DNA of 64,000 bases from Harmonia axyridis (GCF_914767665.1 NC_059507.1:14694001-14758000); one strand, 5' to 3'. Shown: positions 1 through 10,409, counted from the stretch's first letter. Notes: generated from the letters alone by a model not told the origin. Program-made: numbers and translations.

Positions 1-123
1 GCAACTTCAAAGTCCCATAACTTTTTCATTTCTGGAGATATTTCAATGATTCTTCTACATTTTTGTTTCATTTTACTTAAATTTTTAGAATTAATCCTTA
101 ACAAAAAAAATGAAAACTAGTCC
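1..123 (-). repeat. Terminal fragment of repeat X
   Basis: Read on the minus strand from 123 downward, this segment begins GGACTAGTTTTCAT and matches 22518-22631 (+) almost base for base until both reach a shared GGGACTT. It is therefore a second copy of the left terminus of the element described at 22518-26885. The rest of this copy lies outside the window. Confidence 0.7.
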
Positions 124-474
124 ATTATAGGAACCTGCTGCGCTTAAAAGTGTCTCACTGGTCACCAGACATAAGAGGAAAGAATCGGTCACAGTTTTGA
201 AAGGCATCTTTTTGATCAATAAACTCCCATATCCTAGTCTAGCCCCTTAAACAAAAAAAAGCGACACAAAAAAAACATTCTTTATTTGATACAATTCAAA
301 CTATTCGGAACGTCGAACAGTAAACAATCATAATCTAGTCCCCAGTAGCGCCCAAAATTCGATCATTCCCATGTGGCAATAAAACCAAATCGCGTCGGTT
401 TCGAATAATCTCATCCCTGATGAAAAAGCGTAAACACTTCGACTGTCGGCCGTCCCCAGATATGCGAAATCTAT
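124..474. other. No gene recognised
   Basis: AT-rich sequence between the X terminus and a small Arg-rich open frame. It has no recognisable protein motif on either strand. Confidence 0.4.
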
Positions 475-771
475 TTGACGGTCGTTATGGCGAACAAGCT
501 CAACAGTCCGCAAGCGAGAAGACGCCGGTTACGGCGGCGTCGGACAAAAGACGAGCAGGAAACGACGCCGATAAAACTAACTGAAACCGAATGTGTAGAG
601 CCACAACACCGGAGATCGCAGATAAGGATTATGTCTCTTCGTTGCCGAATAGATATTTTACGGCGTAACTCTGGGGATTATGACTTGGATGGTGCAGGAG
701 AGACACCGTTTATCATATTCAGCAGGAATCTGCTGCTGTGGGTCGGCAGGACTGAGGGATTGGAGTTTTGA
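475..771 (+). CDS. Hypothetical Arg-rich open frame (98 aa)
   Basis: An open frame of 98 residues with an arginine cluster (RRRRLRRRRTK) at about residues 16-26 and no recognised domain. The stretch is GC-richer than its surroundings, so it could be part of a host exon or old transposon coding sequence. It ends about 80 bp before the foldback element at 850. No splice sites or homologous family could be assigned, so chance openness is likely. Confidence 0.15.
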   Translation: MTVVMANKLNSPQARRRRLRRRRTKDEQETTPIKLTETECVEPQHRRSQIRIMSLRCRIDILRRNSGDYDLDGAGETPFIIFSRNLLLWVGRTEGLEF

Positions 772-849
772 AAACTTTCGGGGCGACTGGAACTCTTATT
801 GCTGGGATAACCAGAGGTGGGACTTCTGGTTACAAGTATTGTTCAAGGT

Positions 850-2714
850 ACCCCAGTTTAGCTAGCAGAACCACTTTCGAATTTTCGATTTTTGTTTTTA
901 CCATAATTTTAGGCTCATTTTAGGCTAATTTATTACCCTATTCAAAAATTGTTTGCTCCTTAATTGTCGGAGAAATCGCGGGTTCTGCTAGCTTAACGTT
1001 AAACTAGCAGAACCACCAAGCTAATCGATATCTTATGGAAAATCTGATAACACCATAATTTTAGGCTCTTTTTAGGCTCACGTTTGAACCCATTACCAAA
1101 TTTCTGAATATACATTTTTTTCAAAAAACCCTGAGTTCTGCTAGCTTTACGGTTAAGCTAGCAGAACCACTTTCGAATTTTTGATTTTTTTTTTGACCAT
1201 AATTTTAGGCTCATTTTAGGCTAATTTATTATCCTATTCCGAAATTTTTTGCTCGTCAAATTACCGAGAACTCGTGAGAACTTCTACTGCATTCATCCAA
1301 TTAAGTCAGTACGTGAAAAATGCAAATCTCATATGAATATGGAAAAAATTATTACGGCATAATTTTAGGCTCTATTAAAACTAATGAATTACCCTATTCC
1401 GAAATTTTTTGCCCCTCAGATTACCGAGAACTCATGAGTGAGTTCTTCTGCATTCATCCAAGTCCGTCGGCACGTGAAAAATGCAAATCTCATATGAATA
1501 TGGAAACAATTATTACGGCATAATTTTAGGCTCTATTCAAACTAATTAATTACCCTATTCCGAAATTTTTTGCCCCTCAGATTACCGAGATATCATGAGT
1601 ACATCTACTGCATTCGTCCAAGTCCGTCGGTACGTGAAAAGTTAAAATCCCATATGAATATGGAAACAATTATAACGGCATAATTTTAGGCTCTATTTAA
1701 TCTTAATTAATTACCCAATTCCGAAATTTTTTGCCCCTCAGATTACCGAGATCTCATGAGTACTTCTACTGCATTCATGCCATTCCGTCAGTACGTGAAA
1801 AGTGAAAATCTGATATGAATATGGAAACAATTATTACGGCATAATTGCCCTCAAACACCAAAATTTGAAATTATTCAGTCGATTAGTTAAAGAAATTAAC
1901 TATTAAAATTATGCCGTAATAATTGTTTCCATATTCATATGAGATTTGCATTTTTCACGTACCGACGGACTTGGACGAATGCAGTAGAAGTAATCATGAG
2001 TTCTCGGTAATCTGAGGGGCAAAAAAATTCGGAATAGGGTAATAAATTAGCCTAAAATGAGCCTAAAATTATGACCAAAAAAAAATCAAAAATTCGAAAG
2101 TGGTTCTGCTAGCTCAACCGTAAAGCTAGCAGAACCCAGAGTTTTTTTAAAAAAACGTATATTCAGAAATTTGGTAATGGGTTCAAACGTGAGCCTAAAA
2201 AGAGCCTAAAATTATGGTGTTATCAGATTTTCCATAAGATATCGATTAGCTTGGTGGTTCTGCTAGCTTAACGTTGAGCTAGCAGAACCCGCGATTTCTC
2301 CGACAATTAAGGAGCAAAAAATTTTGAATAGGGTAATAAATTAGCCTAAAATGAGCCTAAAATTATGGCCAAAAAAAAAATCAAAAATTCGAAAGTGGTT
2401 CTGCTAGCCTAACCGTAAAGCTAGCAGAACCCAGGGTTTTTTTAAAAAAACTTATATTCAGAAATTTGGTAATGGGTTCAAACGTGAGCCTAAAAAGAGC
2501 CTAAAATTATGGTGTTATCAGATTTTCCAAAAGATATCGATTAGCTTGGTGGTTCTGCTAGCTTAACGTTAAGCTAGCAGAACCCGCGATTTCTCCGACA
2601 ATTGAGGAGCAAAAAATTTTTGAATAGGGTAATAAATTAGCCTAACATGAGCCTAAAATTATGGCCAAAAAAAAAACAAAAATTCGAAAGTGGTTCTGCT
2701 AGCTTAACCGGGGT
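850..2714. mobile_element. Foldback-type transposon with 9-bp target duplication
   Basis: The 1865-bp element is flanked by the 9-bp direct repeat GTTCAAGGT at 841-849 and 2715-2723. The termini are inverted: left ACCCCAGTTTAGCTAGC, right (reverse complement) ACCCCGGTTAAGCTAGC, continuing into AGAACCACTTTCGAA on both sides. Each arm is built of units of about 295 bp that carry GCTAGCAGAACC, at 861 and 1157 on the left and inverted at 2102, 2397 and 2692 on the right. The left arm also has an array of about 160-bp units. A centre of roughly 55 bp (about 1850-1905) is unique. There is no coding sequence, so the element depends on a transposase elsewhere. Long, internally repetitive inverted arms with a 9-bp duplication match Drosophila FB (foldback) elements and Mutator-type transposition. 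Confidence 0.85.
1311..1850. repeat. ~160-bp tandem subrepeats in left arm of foldback element
   Basis: The block beginning ACGTGAAAA recurs at 1311, 1472, 1632 and about 1792, a period of 160-161 bp. Each unit carries CATATGAATATGGAAA, TTACGGCATAATTTTAGG and CAGATTACCGAGA. The right arm holds only about one inverted unit (1905-2030), so the arms differ in copy number. Confidence 0.85.
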
Positions 2715-2723
2715 GTTCAAGGT

Positions 2724-3069
2724 GTATCCAAAGAAAGTCCATATGTCAAAAAGGTGATCCAATAAACAATAAGCCGTTTGTCGAATAGATGTCTATTTGT
2801 TATTAAAATACACTATTTGGGAATTGATTTCTTGAAGTTAATGTCGTCCAAATTCACTCGAATTCATGACAATCATTCAATCTAACGCTAAAATTTTTGC
2901 TGACGGCTTGGTAAGTATAAATCGTGATGACTCTCTTTTCATGGTGAATATTCTATTTTAACTGGGCTATGAAAGTTGATTCACTAACGTAAACTTTCAG
3001 CAAACCTTCTCAGTGACGAGATGATGAAGAAAATTAGCATCTAAAAAACCTTCACTACCATACTGAGTA
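2724..3069. other. No gene recognised
   Basis: AT-rich spacer between the foldback element and the DD41D mariner-like element. No coding or repeat structure was recognised. Confidence 0.4.
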
Positions 3070-3810
3070 AAGGGTGTTTTTTTTAGAGCTATAGAACTTT
3101 AAATTGCAATAAAACAACGATGGATAATTCGATTGACATGAATTTTGTTTATCCGCAAGATAATCTAGTGGCATTACATTTTAAATATGATTTCTGGCAT
3201 ATGACCGCCACGGCTGGCTCGGATGTAGTCCAATCTGGAAGTCCAATTTTCGATGACTTTTTCCAACATTTGTGGCCGTATATCGGCAATAACACGGCGA
3301 ATGTTGTCTTCCAAATGGTCAAGGGTTTGTGGCTTATCCGCATAGACCAATGACTTTACATAGCCCCACAGAAAGTAGTCTAACGGTGTTAAATCACAAG
3401 ATCTTGGAGGCCAATTCACAGGTCCAAAACGTGAAATTAGGCAGGCACCAAACGTGTCTTTCAATAAATCGATTGTGGCACAAGCTGTGTGACATGTTGT
3501 GCCGGTTGTTTAATTCAGGAATGAAAAAGTTAGTAATTATGGCTCTATACCGATCACCATTGACTGTAACGTTCTGGCCATCATCGTTTTTGAAGAAGTA
3601 CGGACCAAGGATTCCACCAGCCCATAAAGCGCACCAAACAGTCAGTTCTTCTGGATGTAACGGTGTTTCGACATACACTTGAGGACTAGCTTCACTCCAA
3701 ATGTGGCAGTTTTGTTTGTTGACGTAGCCATTCAACCAGCTGTTAAATCGGTCGCCATCTTGAACAGTAATGCCAACTTAAAGGTATATACCTAAAAAAA
3801 AAACACCCTT
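3070..3810 (-). mobile_element. Internally deleted DD41D mariner-like element, copy 1
   Basis: Termini are inverted (AAGGGTGTTTTTTTT at 3070 and its reverse complement ending at 3810). TA lies on the left at 3068-3069, and the right-hand TA is mutated. On the minus strand the transposase remnants cover 3735-3174. They include PLHPEELTVWCALW, ISRFGPVNWPPRSCDLTPLD and a C-terminal IRASRGGHMPEIIF. The N-terminal half, with the DNA-binding and first catalytic Asp, has been lost by deletion, and so has the QDGA segment holding the second Asp. The copy at 42234-43104 keeps that segment, with 41 residues between the second and third catalytic Asp. This is the spacing described for rosa/Visitor-type Tc1-mariner elements. 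Confidence 0.8.
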
Positions 3811-3934
3811 GTGAAAAGACGATTTGGAAAAGAGTTCACCTTCTCAGTTCTCAAAAATAATAACATTGAATTGAACACAGATGGCTTTAAATCCATGACA
3901 GCCACTGACTCACCATCAAATAAGGAACTACCTA

Positions 3935-4357
3935 GTGATAAACTATGAAATCAACCTAGTAATAAACTATCAGAAATTTTATATAGCGATTCATTCTGAC
4001 AGTCAGGCTGCAATCAAAGCATTGAGCTCGCATATCACTAATTCTAAGAAGGTATTGGTGTGTCGAAGAAAACTCAATGGAATAAGCAAGAATAACAAGG
4101 TCTTTTTAGTCTGGGTTCCTGGTCTCTCAGGAATTAAAGGAAATGAAAAGGCCAACACACTATCCAGAAAAGGACCACAAACTCCTTTCTTTGGCATGGA
4201 ACCTTTCTGTGGTATAGGCAAATGTACCTACAAGAAAGAGTTTCAGGAGAAGGAAAATCCGAGGAGAAGCACTCTCCTGGAATATTTCCTTGATTGGATC
4301 GTTACAATGCAAACTAGAACTGGAAGGCACCGTCATTTAACAGACAATGAGCTTTAA
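3935..4357 (+). pseudogene. RNase H-domain fragment of a non-LTR retrotransposon
   Basis: Degenerate coding sequence resembling the RNase H domain of I/R1-type LINEs. HSDSQAAIKAL (the catalytic Asp of the third motif) is followed by VWVPGLSGIKGNEKANTLSR, which corresponds to the usual histidine-containing WVPGHSGI.GNE.AD motif. Here the His of GHSG is Leu and the final Asp is Asn, so the enzyme would be inactive. The first motif (NTDG) may survive upstream near 3875 before a stop. No complete RT is joined to it. Confidence 0.7.
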
Positions 4358-4850
4358 TTATCTCGGAGTGGAAATCACCAGCTACATCTCTAATCAGAAG
4401 TCCAACAACAAGCTATTAAGGCAGAGCAAATAACTGGATACCTGAACACAATGGTCTGGCAAAACAAATAAATGATCAAAGAAAGAAAGGTGAGAATTTA
4501 TAAAGCAATGGTACGCTCAATTATAACCTTAGGCATAAAAACCCGTGCGAAAACAGAAAAAACTCAACAGAAGCTCAGAACGGTAGAAATGAAGATCTTG
4601 AGGAGAATATTTCGGGGGTGATATTGAGAGATAGACAGACCAGCAGGTCAATAAGGTCAAAGGTTAGGTATACAGGATGTTAACAAGTAGAGTTGGTAAA
4701 GAAGGAGGGAATGGAGGGACCATGTTGATAGGATGGCGTCAGATAGAATTGCATACATCTGCAAATATGAAAGACCCAATAGGAAAAGAAAACCTGTACA
4801 CCACCCAACGAAGAGATGGAAACAAAGTTGATTTTCCTCATTTACTGAAT
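4358..4850 (+). pseudogene. LINE reverse-transcriptase C-terminus (thumb) remnant
   Basis: Translated with stops and frame changes, this reads FNYLGVEITS, RIYKAMVRSIITLGIKTRA, LRTVEMKILRRIF, then EWRDHVDRMASDRIA and HHPTKRWK. That order (YLG, C-terminal VRP-like segment, EM.LRRI, WRDHVDRM, PTKRW) is typical of the end of insect endonuclease/reverse-transcriptase LINE proteins. It directly follows the RNase H fragment but belongs to a different kind of LINE, so the block is a patchwork of remnants. Confidence 0.7.
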
Positions 4851-4859
4851 AGAAGCCAA

Positions 4860-5015
4860 GGCCTAGCGAACAAGGAGTGGGAGAATTCCCTAGCTAAAGG
4901 AAGAAGAAGAAACGACAAGTGCATATTCTGTGGAGAGGAGGACAAAAACTCCAGATCATTTGGAGATGAAATGCCTTACCATGCTTGCCTTCGTAAATTC
5001 TGCTTTGAACAATAA
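4860..5015 (+). pseudogene. Zinc-knuckle-like LINE C-terminal fragment
   Basis: Contains KGRRRNDKCIFCGEEDKNS, a CxxC followed by acidic residues. This resembles the Cys-rich segment after the RNase H domain in R1/Jockey-type ORF2 proteins. The downstream His and Cys of the motif are not preserved. It is probably the displaced end of the RNase H-bearing LINE at 3935. Confidence 0.4.
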
Positions 5016-6290
5016 ACTTGTAGAAGTGAGGAAATAGCCTCCTTGATGCATTAAAACTCTGGAACTAGAAGGTGAACTGTAGATCATGTTATGAAGAGAA
5101 TCACTCTAATGGTGATACAAATTATCATTGGAATAATTCAATGAAACCCCCTCAAATCTAATCCAATCTAACGTAAACTTTAGATTTGAGAAAACCACAT
5201 AGGTAAAAGTTCAAAGACGTCAAATCAGAACAACGAAGGAGCCAATAAATGCCACTTGTCCTGGAGATTAATTTACCTGGAAAAATTCCACGAACTTGTG
5301 GCAGAGTATTTTCTCCGAAATTTAATTTCAACCGGCGTTAGCGGATTCTATTTTTTGTTTGTTTTGAGTTCGCTCAGTTTTGTGATAATAATCGAACGAG
5401 TAAGATTCAACTTCCTGAAAAAGAAATTAATTTTGTAGTCTGAATCTCAGGAACATCCAGTGAACCGAGCTAGAGTCAACGTTTATCAGCTGCTGTTTAC
5501 TCTTCCCCAATAATCTAATTCCAGCCTGACATTTGGATTTGATATTTGGTTATTTGATTAACATCGTTAGGCTATTGTTATGGTTCCTGTTCAGATACTG
5601 TGCACTCATACGTTCTAATCTAATTATTAATAATTATGCTGCACTGTCATATCCGTTGCTTCGTGAAATTCCACCGAGACCTCCGAATACCCAAGGAATT
5701 TTATAATTCCCGTCAGTTTCATTACTGCAGTTACAATGAGTGACTCGGTAATTGACTTTGAACAAGGAACAGTTGCAAAACGAAATTTGTGTTAGCCAAA
5801 TTGGAGTTTGTTGATGGATTAACTTAAATTCTTCTGAACAAGTTGGCAACTCTTCGTATGAATTGATTTCTATCTCCAACAGAAAGGATCAAGTAGCAGT
5901 CTAATGGAAAAATTATCACCAGTTAATTTTTCTGAATTTCTCGTATTTTTTAGAATGTAAATGATTACCATTTGTACAACTCAATCATATGACTAGTTTC
6001 CGAGATACACGTTGGAGAATGGCATTTCTTTAAAGTAACATTTCTCGTGAAAAAACATGTTGAAAGAAATATTTTTGCATAACTAATATTGCCTACCCTT
6101 GAGCCATAATTTGAGACTGTTTTGTTTTAAAATTTTCGTGAAAAACGGGGCGAGTCAAAAATTATTCAAAATTATAATTATTTAATTCATAATTCCTCCT
6201 GTAATTGAATGAGTCATCCGTAGGGAATTTTCCAAATTTTTGTCAACTTTCAGTTCGAGTACACTATTATAATTTCAAACAATATTGGTA
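5016..6290. other. No gene recognised
   Basis: About 1.3 kb of AT-rich sequence with only short random open frames. No transposon terminus, repeat family or protein motif was recognised. Confidence 0.4.
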
Positions 6291-6299
6291 ATTAATGCT

Positions 6300-6870
6300 G
6301 AATCTCATCGATCGACCCATTTTTGAAGCGGTTGGTGACTGGTGATGAAAAGTGCATCACTTACGACACCGTCAAGTGAAAACGGTTGTGGTCGAAACGC
6401 GGTGAGCTGACGGATTGGGGTGTTTGGTTGGATTGGTAGATAATTATCTACTATGAGCTGCTCCCTTACGGCAAAACTATTGACTCGGGACTATACTGTC
6501 AACAATTGAACCGTCTAAAGGAAGCATTCGCCCAGAAGCGGCCAGCTTTAGCCAATAGAAGACGAATTGTGTTCCTTCAGTACCACGCCAGGCCACACAC
6601 ATTGATAGTGACTCGCCAGAAGCTCCGGGAGCAGGTTGGGAGGTTCTTGTGCATCCACCTCATAGTCCGGACCTGGCAGTAAGTGATTACCAGCTGTTTC
6701 TGTCCATGACGAACAAATTTGCTGGTAAAAAATTCGCAGCCTTAGAGATTTATGAAAATGAAATATCTCAATTTTTTGCCAAAAGGAACGAGGGCTTCTA
6801 TGAGGGGCAAAATGATATTCAAAATGACGAAACGGCTCATATTCGACCTTAACCAGATCATTCTAACTAT
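6300..6870 (+). pseudogene. Mariner transposase remnant (irritans-like)
   Basis: Broken coding sequence with VTGDEKCITYD (first catalytic Asp region), YYELLPYGKTIDSGLYC, LANRRRIVFLQYHARPHT and, after frame changes, HPPHSPDLAVSDYQLFLSM. The second catalytic Asp (usually QDNARPH) is replaced by Tyr in QYHARPH. In-frame stops interrupt the early part. The wording fits irritans-type mariners (DD34D). Terminal repeats were not found. Confidence 0.75.
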
Positions 6871-7171
6871 GGTATATAAAGTCTTGTTTTCATGCAAAAA
6901 TAATGGACTTCTGTTTACTACACCTTATATGCTCAAAATATTTTCGATATTTGTAAGAAGGGTAGGATGAAGGCCAATATGTAAGAAGAAATAATGAATA
7001 CAGACTTTTCGAGAGGTATTAATAGCATGATGAGGTGACACAACTTTGATTTTTAAATTTTTCTTATGAATTTCATAATAAAAAAGGTTTCATCCGAGAT
7101 AGATGACATTGAATTCATAATTGCATTTGCAGTTGAGAAATTAACTGAAGAACATAATTATGTATTTTCTC
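6871..7171. other. No gene recognised
   Basis: AT-rich spacer between the mariner remnant and the hairpin repeat at 7172. Nothing recognisable. Confidence 0.35.
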
Positions 7172-7286
7172 TACATGTGGAGAAAGTCCTTCTCTCGCTC
7201 GTGTGTTTGCGGCACTCGCCTTTCGGGCTCGTGCCACAAACTTCCACACTCGCGAGAAAAGTTGGACTTTCCCCACTTGTTGCACA
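7172..7286. repeat. ~115-bp imperfect hairpin module H1
   Basis: The module is an imperfect palindrome. ACATGTGGAGAAAGTCC and CGCTCGTGTGTTTGCGGC on the left pair with GTGCCACAAACTTCCACAC and TTGGACTTTCCCCACTTGT on the right, around a centre at about 7219-7226. It recurs at 7556-7677, 14991-15110 and (truncated) 15370-15470. Confidence 0.8.
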
Positions 7287-7294
7287 GTATACTC

Positions 7295-7548
7295 TTTCCT
7301 ACAACTGCTATGAAAAGTAGCGTATTCTTCATAGCATACTCAATTTCAAAACTATGTATTGCTCATACTGTGGGAAATATTATTTCTCAAGGCACTTCGC
7401 CCACACTTCGCTAGGTAGACCAATGAAATTGGACTTTGAGTCTTTTCTATGAAAACGCAAAAAATTAGCACATGGTGTCAACGAAGGCCATTTTGATTTG
7501 AATCAAATCCATTACTTGAATTATTGAAATTTGTGCAGTTGTAGGAAA
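7295..7548. mobile_element. MITE-like linker between two hairpin modules
   Basis: A 254-bp segment bounded by inverted TTTCCTACAACTGC and GCAGTTGTAGGAAA. The same linker occurs at 14698-14960 and, inverted, at 15112-15366. It has no coding capacity. Its ends lie directly beside the hairpin modules, so linker plus hairpins may be one mobile unit. Confidence 0.65.
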
Positions 7549-7555
7549 ATTATAG

Positions 7556-7677
7556 TGTGCAACATGTGGAGAAAGTCCTTTTCTCGCTCGTGTGTTTGCG
7601 GCACTCGCCTTTTAGGCTCGTGCAACAAACTTCCACACTCGCGAGAAAGCTGGACTTTCCCCACTTGTTGCACTATA
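7556..7677. repeat. ~120-bp imperfect hairpin module H2
   Basis: Direct repeat of the module at 7172-7286, about 385 bp further on, with the same palindromic arms. The centre reads GCACTCGCCTTTTAGGCTCG. Confidence 0.8.
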
Positions 7678-7689
7678 TACTATTATTCA

Positions 7690-8396
7690 ATTAGTTTACT
7701 TTGAAAAAAATGTACGGAAATCCAGAATAGGATCTACTAGTTTCGAAAGGTAGACAAAAAAAAGTCAATTTGAAGAAAATTCTCACAATTATTGTAACAA
7801 GAAAGACACCAATCTAAAAACAAATGATCAAAATAAAATGCGCATTCAAAATTCAACCGAATGATCGATCGAACGCAATCCTTTCATCTGTTAAACACCC
7901 CTCCAACACTCCGGACCAGAGGCGATAAAAACAGGATAACTCGCATCATTCCAGCATAAATCCAGACAAAAACTCCTACGTGACCCGCCGAAGAGCCCAC
8001 GGTTCACGGCATTCTGGATCCGTGGACCTGGAATGTGAGAAATGACCCGGGGTGGATAATTTTAAAATTATAGGCAATTCACGTCCAGTGTTTTTCAGAT
8101 CACTTTATCTGCGGTGTCGTGATACCGGATGGGTTTCCGCTTGGACCGGAGCCAGGACAAGACAAACAAGCCCTTCAGATAGGCGCTCGAACTTATCGGA
8201 TGGTGGGGAATGATTTTCAGGAGATGGGAGTCGATGATGTCGGTTAAAATGGAGTTATTTTCAATTAGAGATCATCATTCAGTCTTCCTTGAATTAAATT
8301 TGTGAGTCCAGAGTCTAACCAGTAGAAACACATTTTCTCTTAAAAATTTCTTATTTATTCGTCAACATAATCATCTCCAAGAGAGATGTTGGTATA
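7690..8396. other. Non-coding; GC-richer core at 7880-8240
   Basis: No gene was recognised. The segment at about 7880-8240 is clearly richer in G and C than its surroundings and shows no transposon features. It is a candidate for conserved non-coding or regulatory host sequence, but nothing specific can be assigned. Confidence 0.3.
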
Positions 8397-8604
8397 GTAT
8401 ATCCAAAGTCACTTAAACTAGTCCATAAAAACGCTTGGCCATAGATGTCCCTTGGAAATGGATACCGCGATCTTTTAAATACCGAGGTTAATTTGAAAAT
8501 ATTATTAGGCAATAAATTCACTGGCCCCGTAGGAATTTCTGGATATTTGGAAAACCGTTGTATAATCGAAATATTCAGATCTCTCCAAGTGACTTTGGAT
8601 ATAC
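8397..8604. mobile_element. Short MITE-like element with 18-bp perfect inverted termini
   Basis: GTATATCCAAAGTCACTT at 8397-8414 is exactly inverted as AAGTGACTTTGGATATAC at 8587-8604. The 208-bp unit has no coding capacity. TA-rich flanks are consistent with insertion at TA, but a target duplication cannot be fixed. Confidence 0.65.
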
Positions 8605-8647
8605 CTACTACACTTCAACGATTCTCTAACTTTACAATTTTTTTTCT

Positions 8648-8843
8648 CTAAGAAGATTCGTCTTTGCTTTCGCAATAGGTTTCAACCTTGACTGCGAGAA
8701 GCCAGTAATCACTGGGAGACAGATCTGGAGAATAAGCTGGGTGATCAAGAAGTTGGAAGTGCAATTCGTTCAATTTGACCATAATTTCCATCAATTTCTG
8801 ACAGGGAGCATTACCTTGATGAAACAGATCCATCGATCCAATA
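8648..8843 (-). pseudogene. Mariner transposase fragment (mellifera-like)
   Basis: Minus-strand reading gives LFHQGNAPCQK, MVKLNELHFQLLDHPAYSP and DLSPSDYWLL. This corresponds to the second and third catalytic-Asp regions of mellifera-type mariners (FHQDNAPCHK and SPDLAPSDYFLF). The second catalytic Asp is Gly. Only about 65 residues remain. It abuts the mariner at 8844. Confidence 0.75.
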
Positions 8844-9809
8844 ACGTTCAACTTTGCTTTCGCCTTTTTTTCCCGAAATTCGAAGCTTTATTGTAAAAGA
8901 CTGGTTATACATTTACGATTCAAAGTATTGTCCATCGCTGGCCACTACTTCCTCCCATCTTTCGGGCAGTGTACGAATCCCGCATTGAAAAAACTGGTCA
9001 TCTTTCGAAGCGATCCACGGGTCGATCAAATTTTTTATTTCTTCATAAAATTGGTGCTCCTAATCCAAGCCGTGTGCCATTGATAGAAACAAGTGATAGC
9101 TCGAAGCCGTTTCAACGTTTCCAAGTATGACCACTTTCGCAAGATGGGGTCGAGCATCGATTATGACCTTGGAACCGTGAATATTCAGTTCGGCCGTCGA
9201 CGTGGAAGCATGGCCGGGATATTCCCATGATTTTCTCCACTTGGGATTATCGTAATGAACCTTTCAGTCACAATGCGATGCAGAAATCTCTTCCGTCTTT
9301 GCCTTGCAAGCAGCTGTTCACAAGCAAATAAATGCCCTTCAACATCTCTTGGCTTCAACTCATCCGTCTCCCAATTTCCTTGTTTCTGAATCATTCCCAT
9401 GACTTTCAGGCGTTTTAAAATGGCTTGTTGCGTCACTCCCAATGATCCTGCCAATTATTGCGTTTGACACGAGTCTTGATCAAGTAATGCCTACTAATAT
9501 TCTTCTACCGCCATGCTGGTCTTCGACGTCAAAATTACCGTTCTTAGAGCGTTGAAACCACTCCCGGCACGAATAGCGACCTCACCATAGATATTTGAGA
9601 GCATTCGATGAGCCACAGCTGCAGATTTCTTCATATTGAAGCAGAAAATTAGAACCTTCCGCAAATGACGATAATTGGCTGGTAAGCTGACATGTTTATT
9701 TACAAATACCTAAGCTTATTGTATCACTTCTACTATCTATTTATTTCGACTACCACTCACCGCTACAGCCATCTCTATAGCAAAATGGCGGAAGCAAAGT
9801 TGAACACCT
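8844..9809 (-). mobile_element. Deleted mariner (mauritiana-like), flanked by TA
   Basis: Inverted termini are present (left GTTCAACTTTGCTTTCGCC; right GGCGGAAGCAAAGTTGAAC). TA lies outside each end (8842-8843, 9810-9811). On the minus strand the broken transposase reads through LGVTQQAILKRLKVMGMIQK, RDVEGHLFACEQLL, RKRFLHRIV and PAMLPRRRPN. Just after this (near 9168) it jumps to the DARPHLAKVV region. Most of the segment between the first and second catalytic Asp is deleted and frames shift several times. Related copies are at 30959-40135 (split) and 45003-45785. Confidence 0.8.
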
Positions 9810-9836
9810 TATATCTCTATATATATTTATAAATTA

Positions 9837-10337
9837 TTGTCCCACATCCATGACAAAAAAAGTTCTCTTAAAGTTTGCAGTGATGTACACACCTACTCTA
9901 CTAGACAAAATAGCAATTTTGCGCTGCCGCGACCGAAACGAGAAATGTACAAAAAATCTTCCATGTATGCGGGAATGTCCCTATATAATCTGTTACCATC
10001 TAATATAAAAGACTCTAGGACACCTTCACTTTTTAGAACAAAAATAAAGTCACTCCTAGCTGAAAATTCTTTTTATTCCATTGAAGAATTTCGTGATTAC
10101 TGTTCGCATATTTGAAATATCATGTTGTATGTTATTTATTTAAGAAAATGTTCGCTGTTTTATGTACTGGTAATTTTGTTGAAAACTTTGTATATAATAT
10201 TATATTTATTGTATATTGTATTTGACCATATTGACTGTACATATGAAATTATTTTTTTATAATTCAATTCTATTACATTTTGATTATAATTTTATGACGT
10301 GTCAAGACTCTTGTATTGAGTGAATGACGAATAAATC
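9837..10337 (+). pseudogene. C-terminus and 3' UTR of a 5'-truncated LINE
   Basis: An open frame at 9837-10115 encodes the end of a LINE ORF2: SDVHTYSTRQNSNFALPRPK, SSMYAGMSLYNLLPSNIK and ENSFYSIEEFRDY. It corresponds part for part to the C-terminus of the LINE at 37933-39122 (-). About 220 bp of 3' UTR follow, ending in GACGAATAAATC and an ATCT repeat, as expected of a LINE 3' end. The RT and everything upstream are missing. Confidence 0.75.
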
Positions 10338-10359
10338 ATCTATCTATCTATCTATCTAT
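10338..10359 (+). repeat. (ATCT)n LINE tail microsatellite
   Basis: About five ATCT units directly after the LINE 3' UTR, most likely the retrotransposition tail. Confidence 0.8.
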
Positions 10360-10409
10360 ATTGTTCTTATTATAGAGCGATGTGTTCAGGAAACTGAAAC
10401 AGAGAATAG

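Noticed and set aside
1311..1850. Regularly spaced repeats that might suggest a CRISPR array
   Set aside because: Units are ~160 bp, similar throughout rather than short repeat plus unique spacer, and lie inside a foldback transposon arm in a eukaryotic genome.
3815..3935. Start of an intact LINE before the RNase H fragment
   Set aside because: Stops and frame changes appear immediately and no RT motifs precede the RNase H part.
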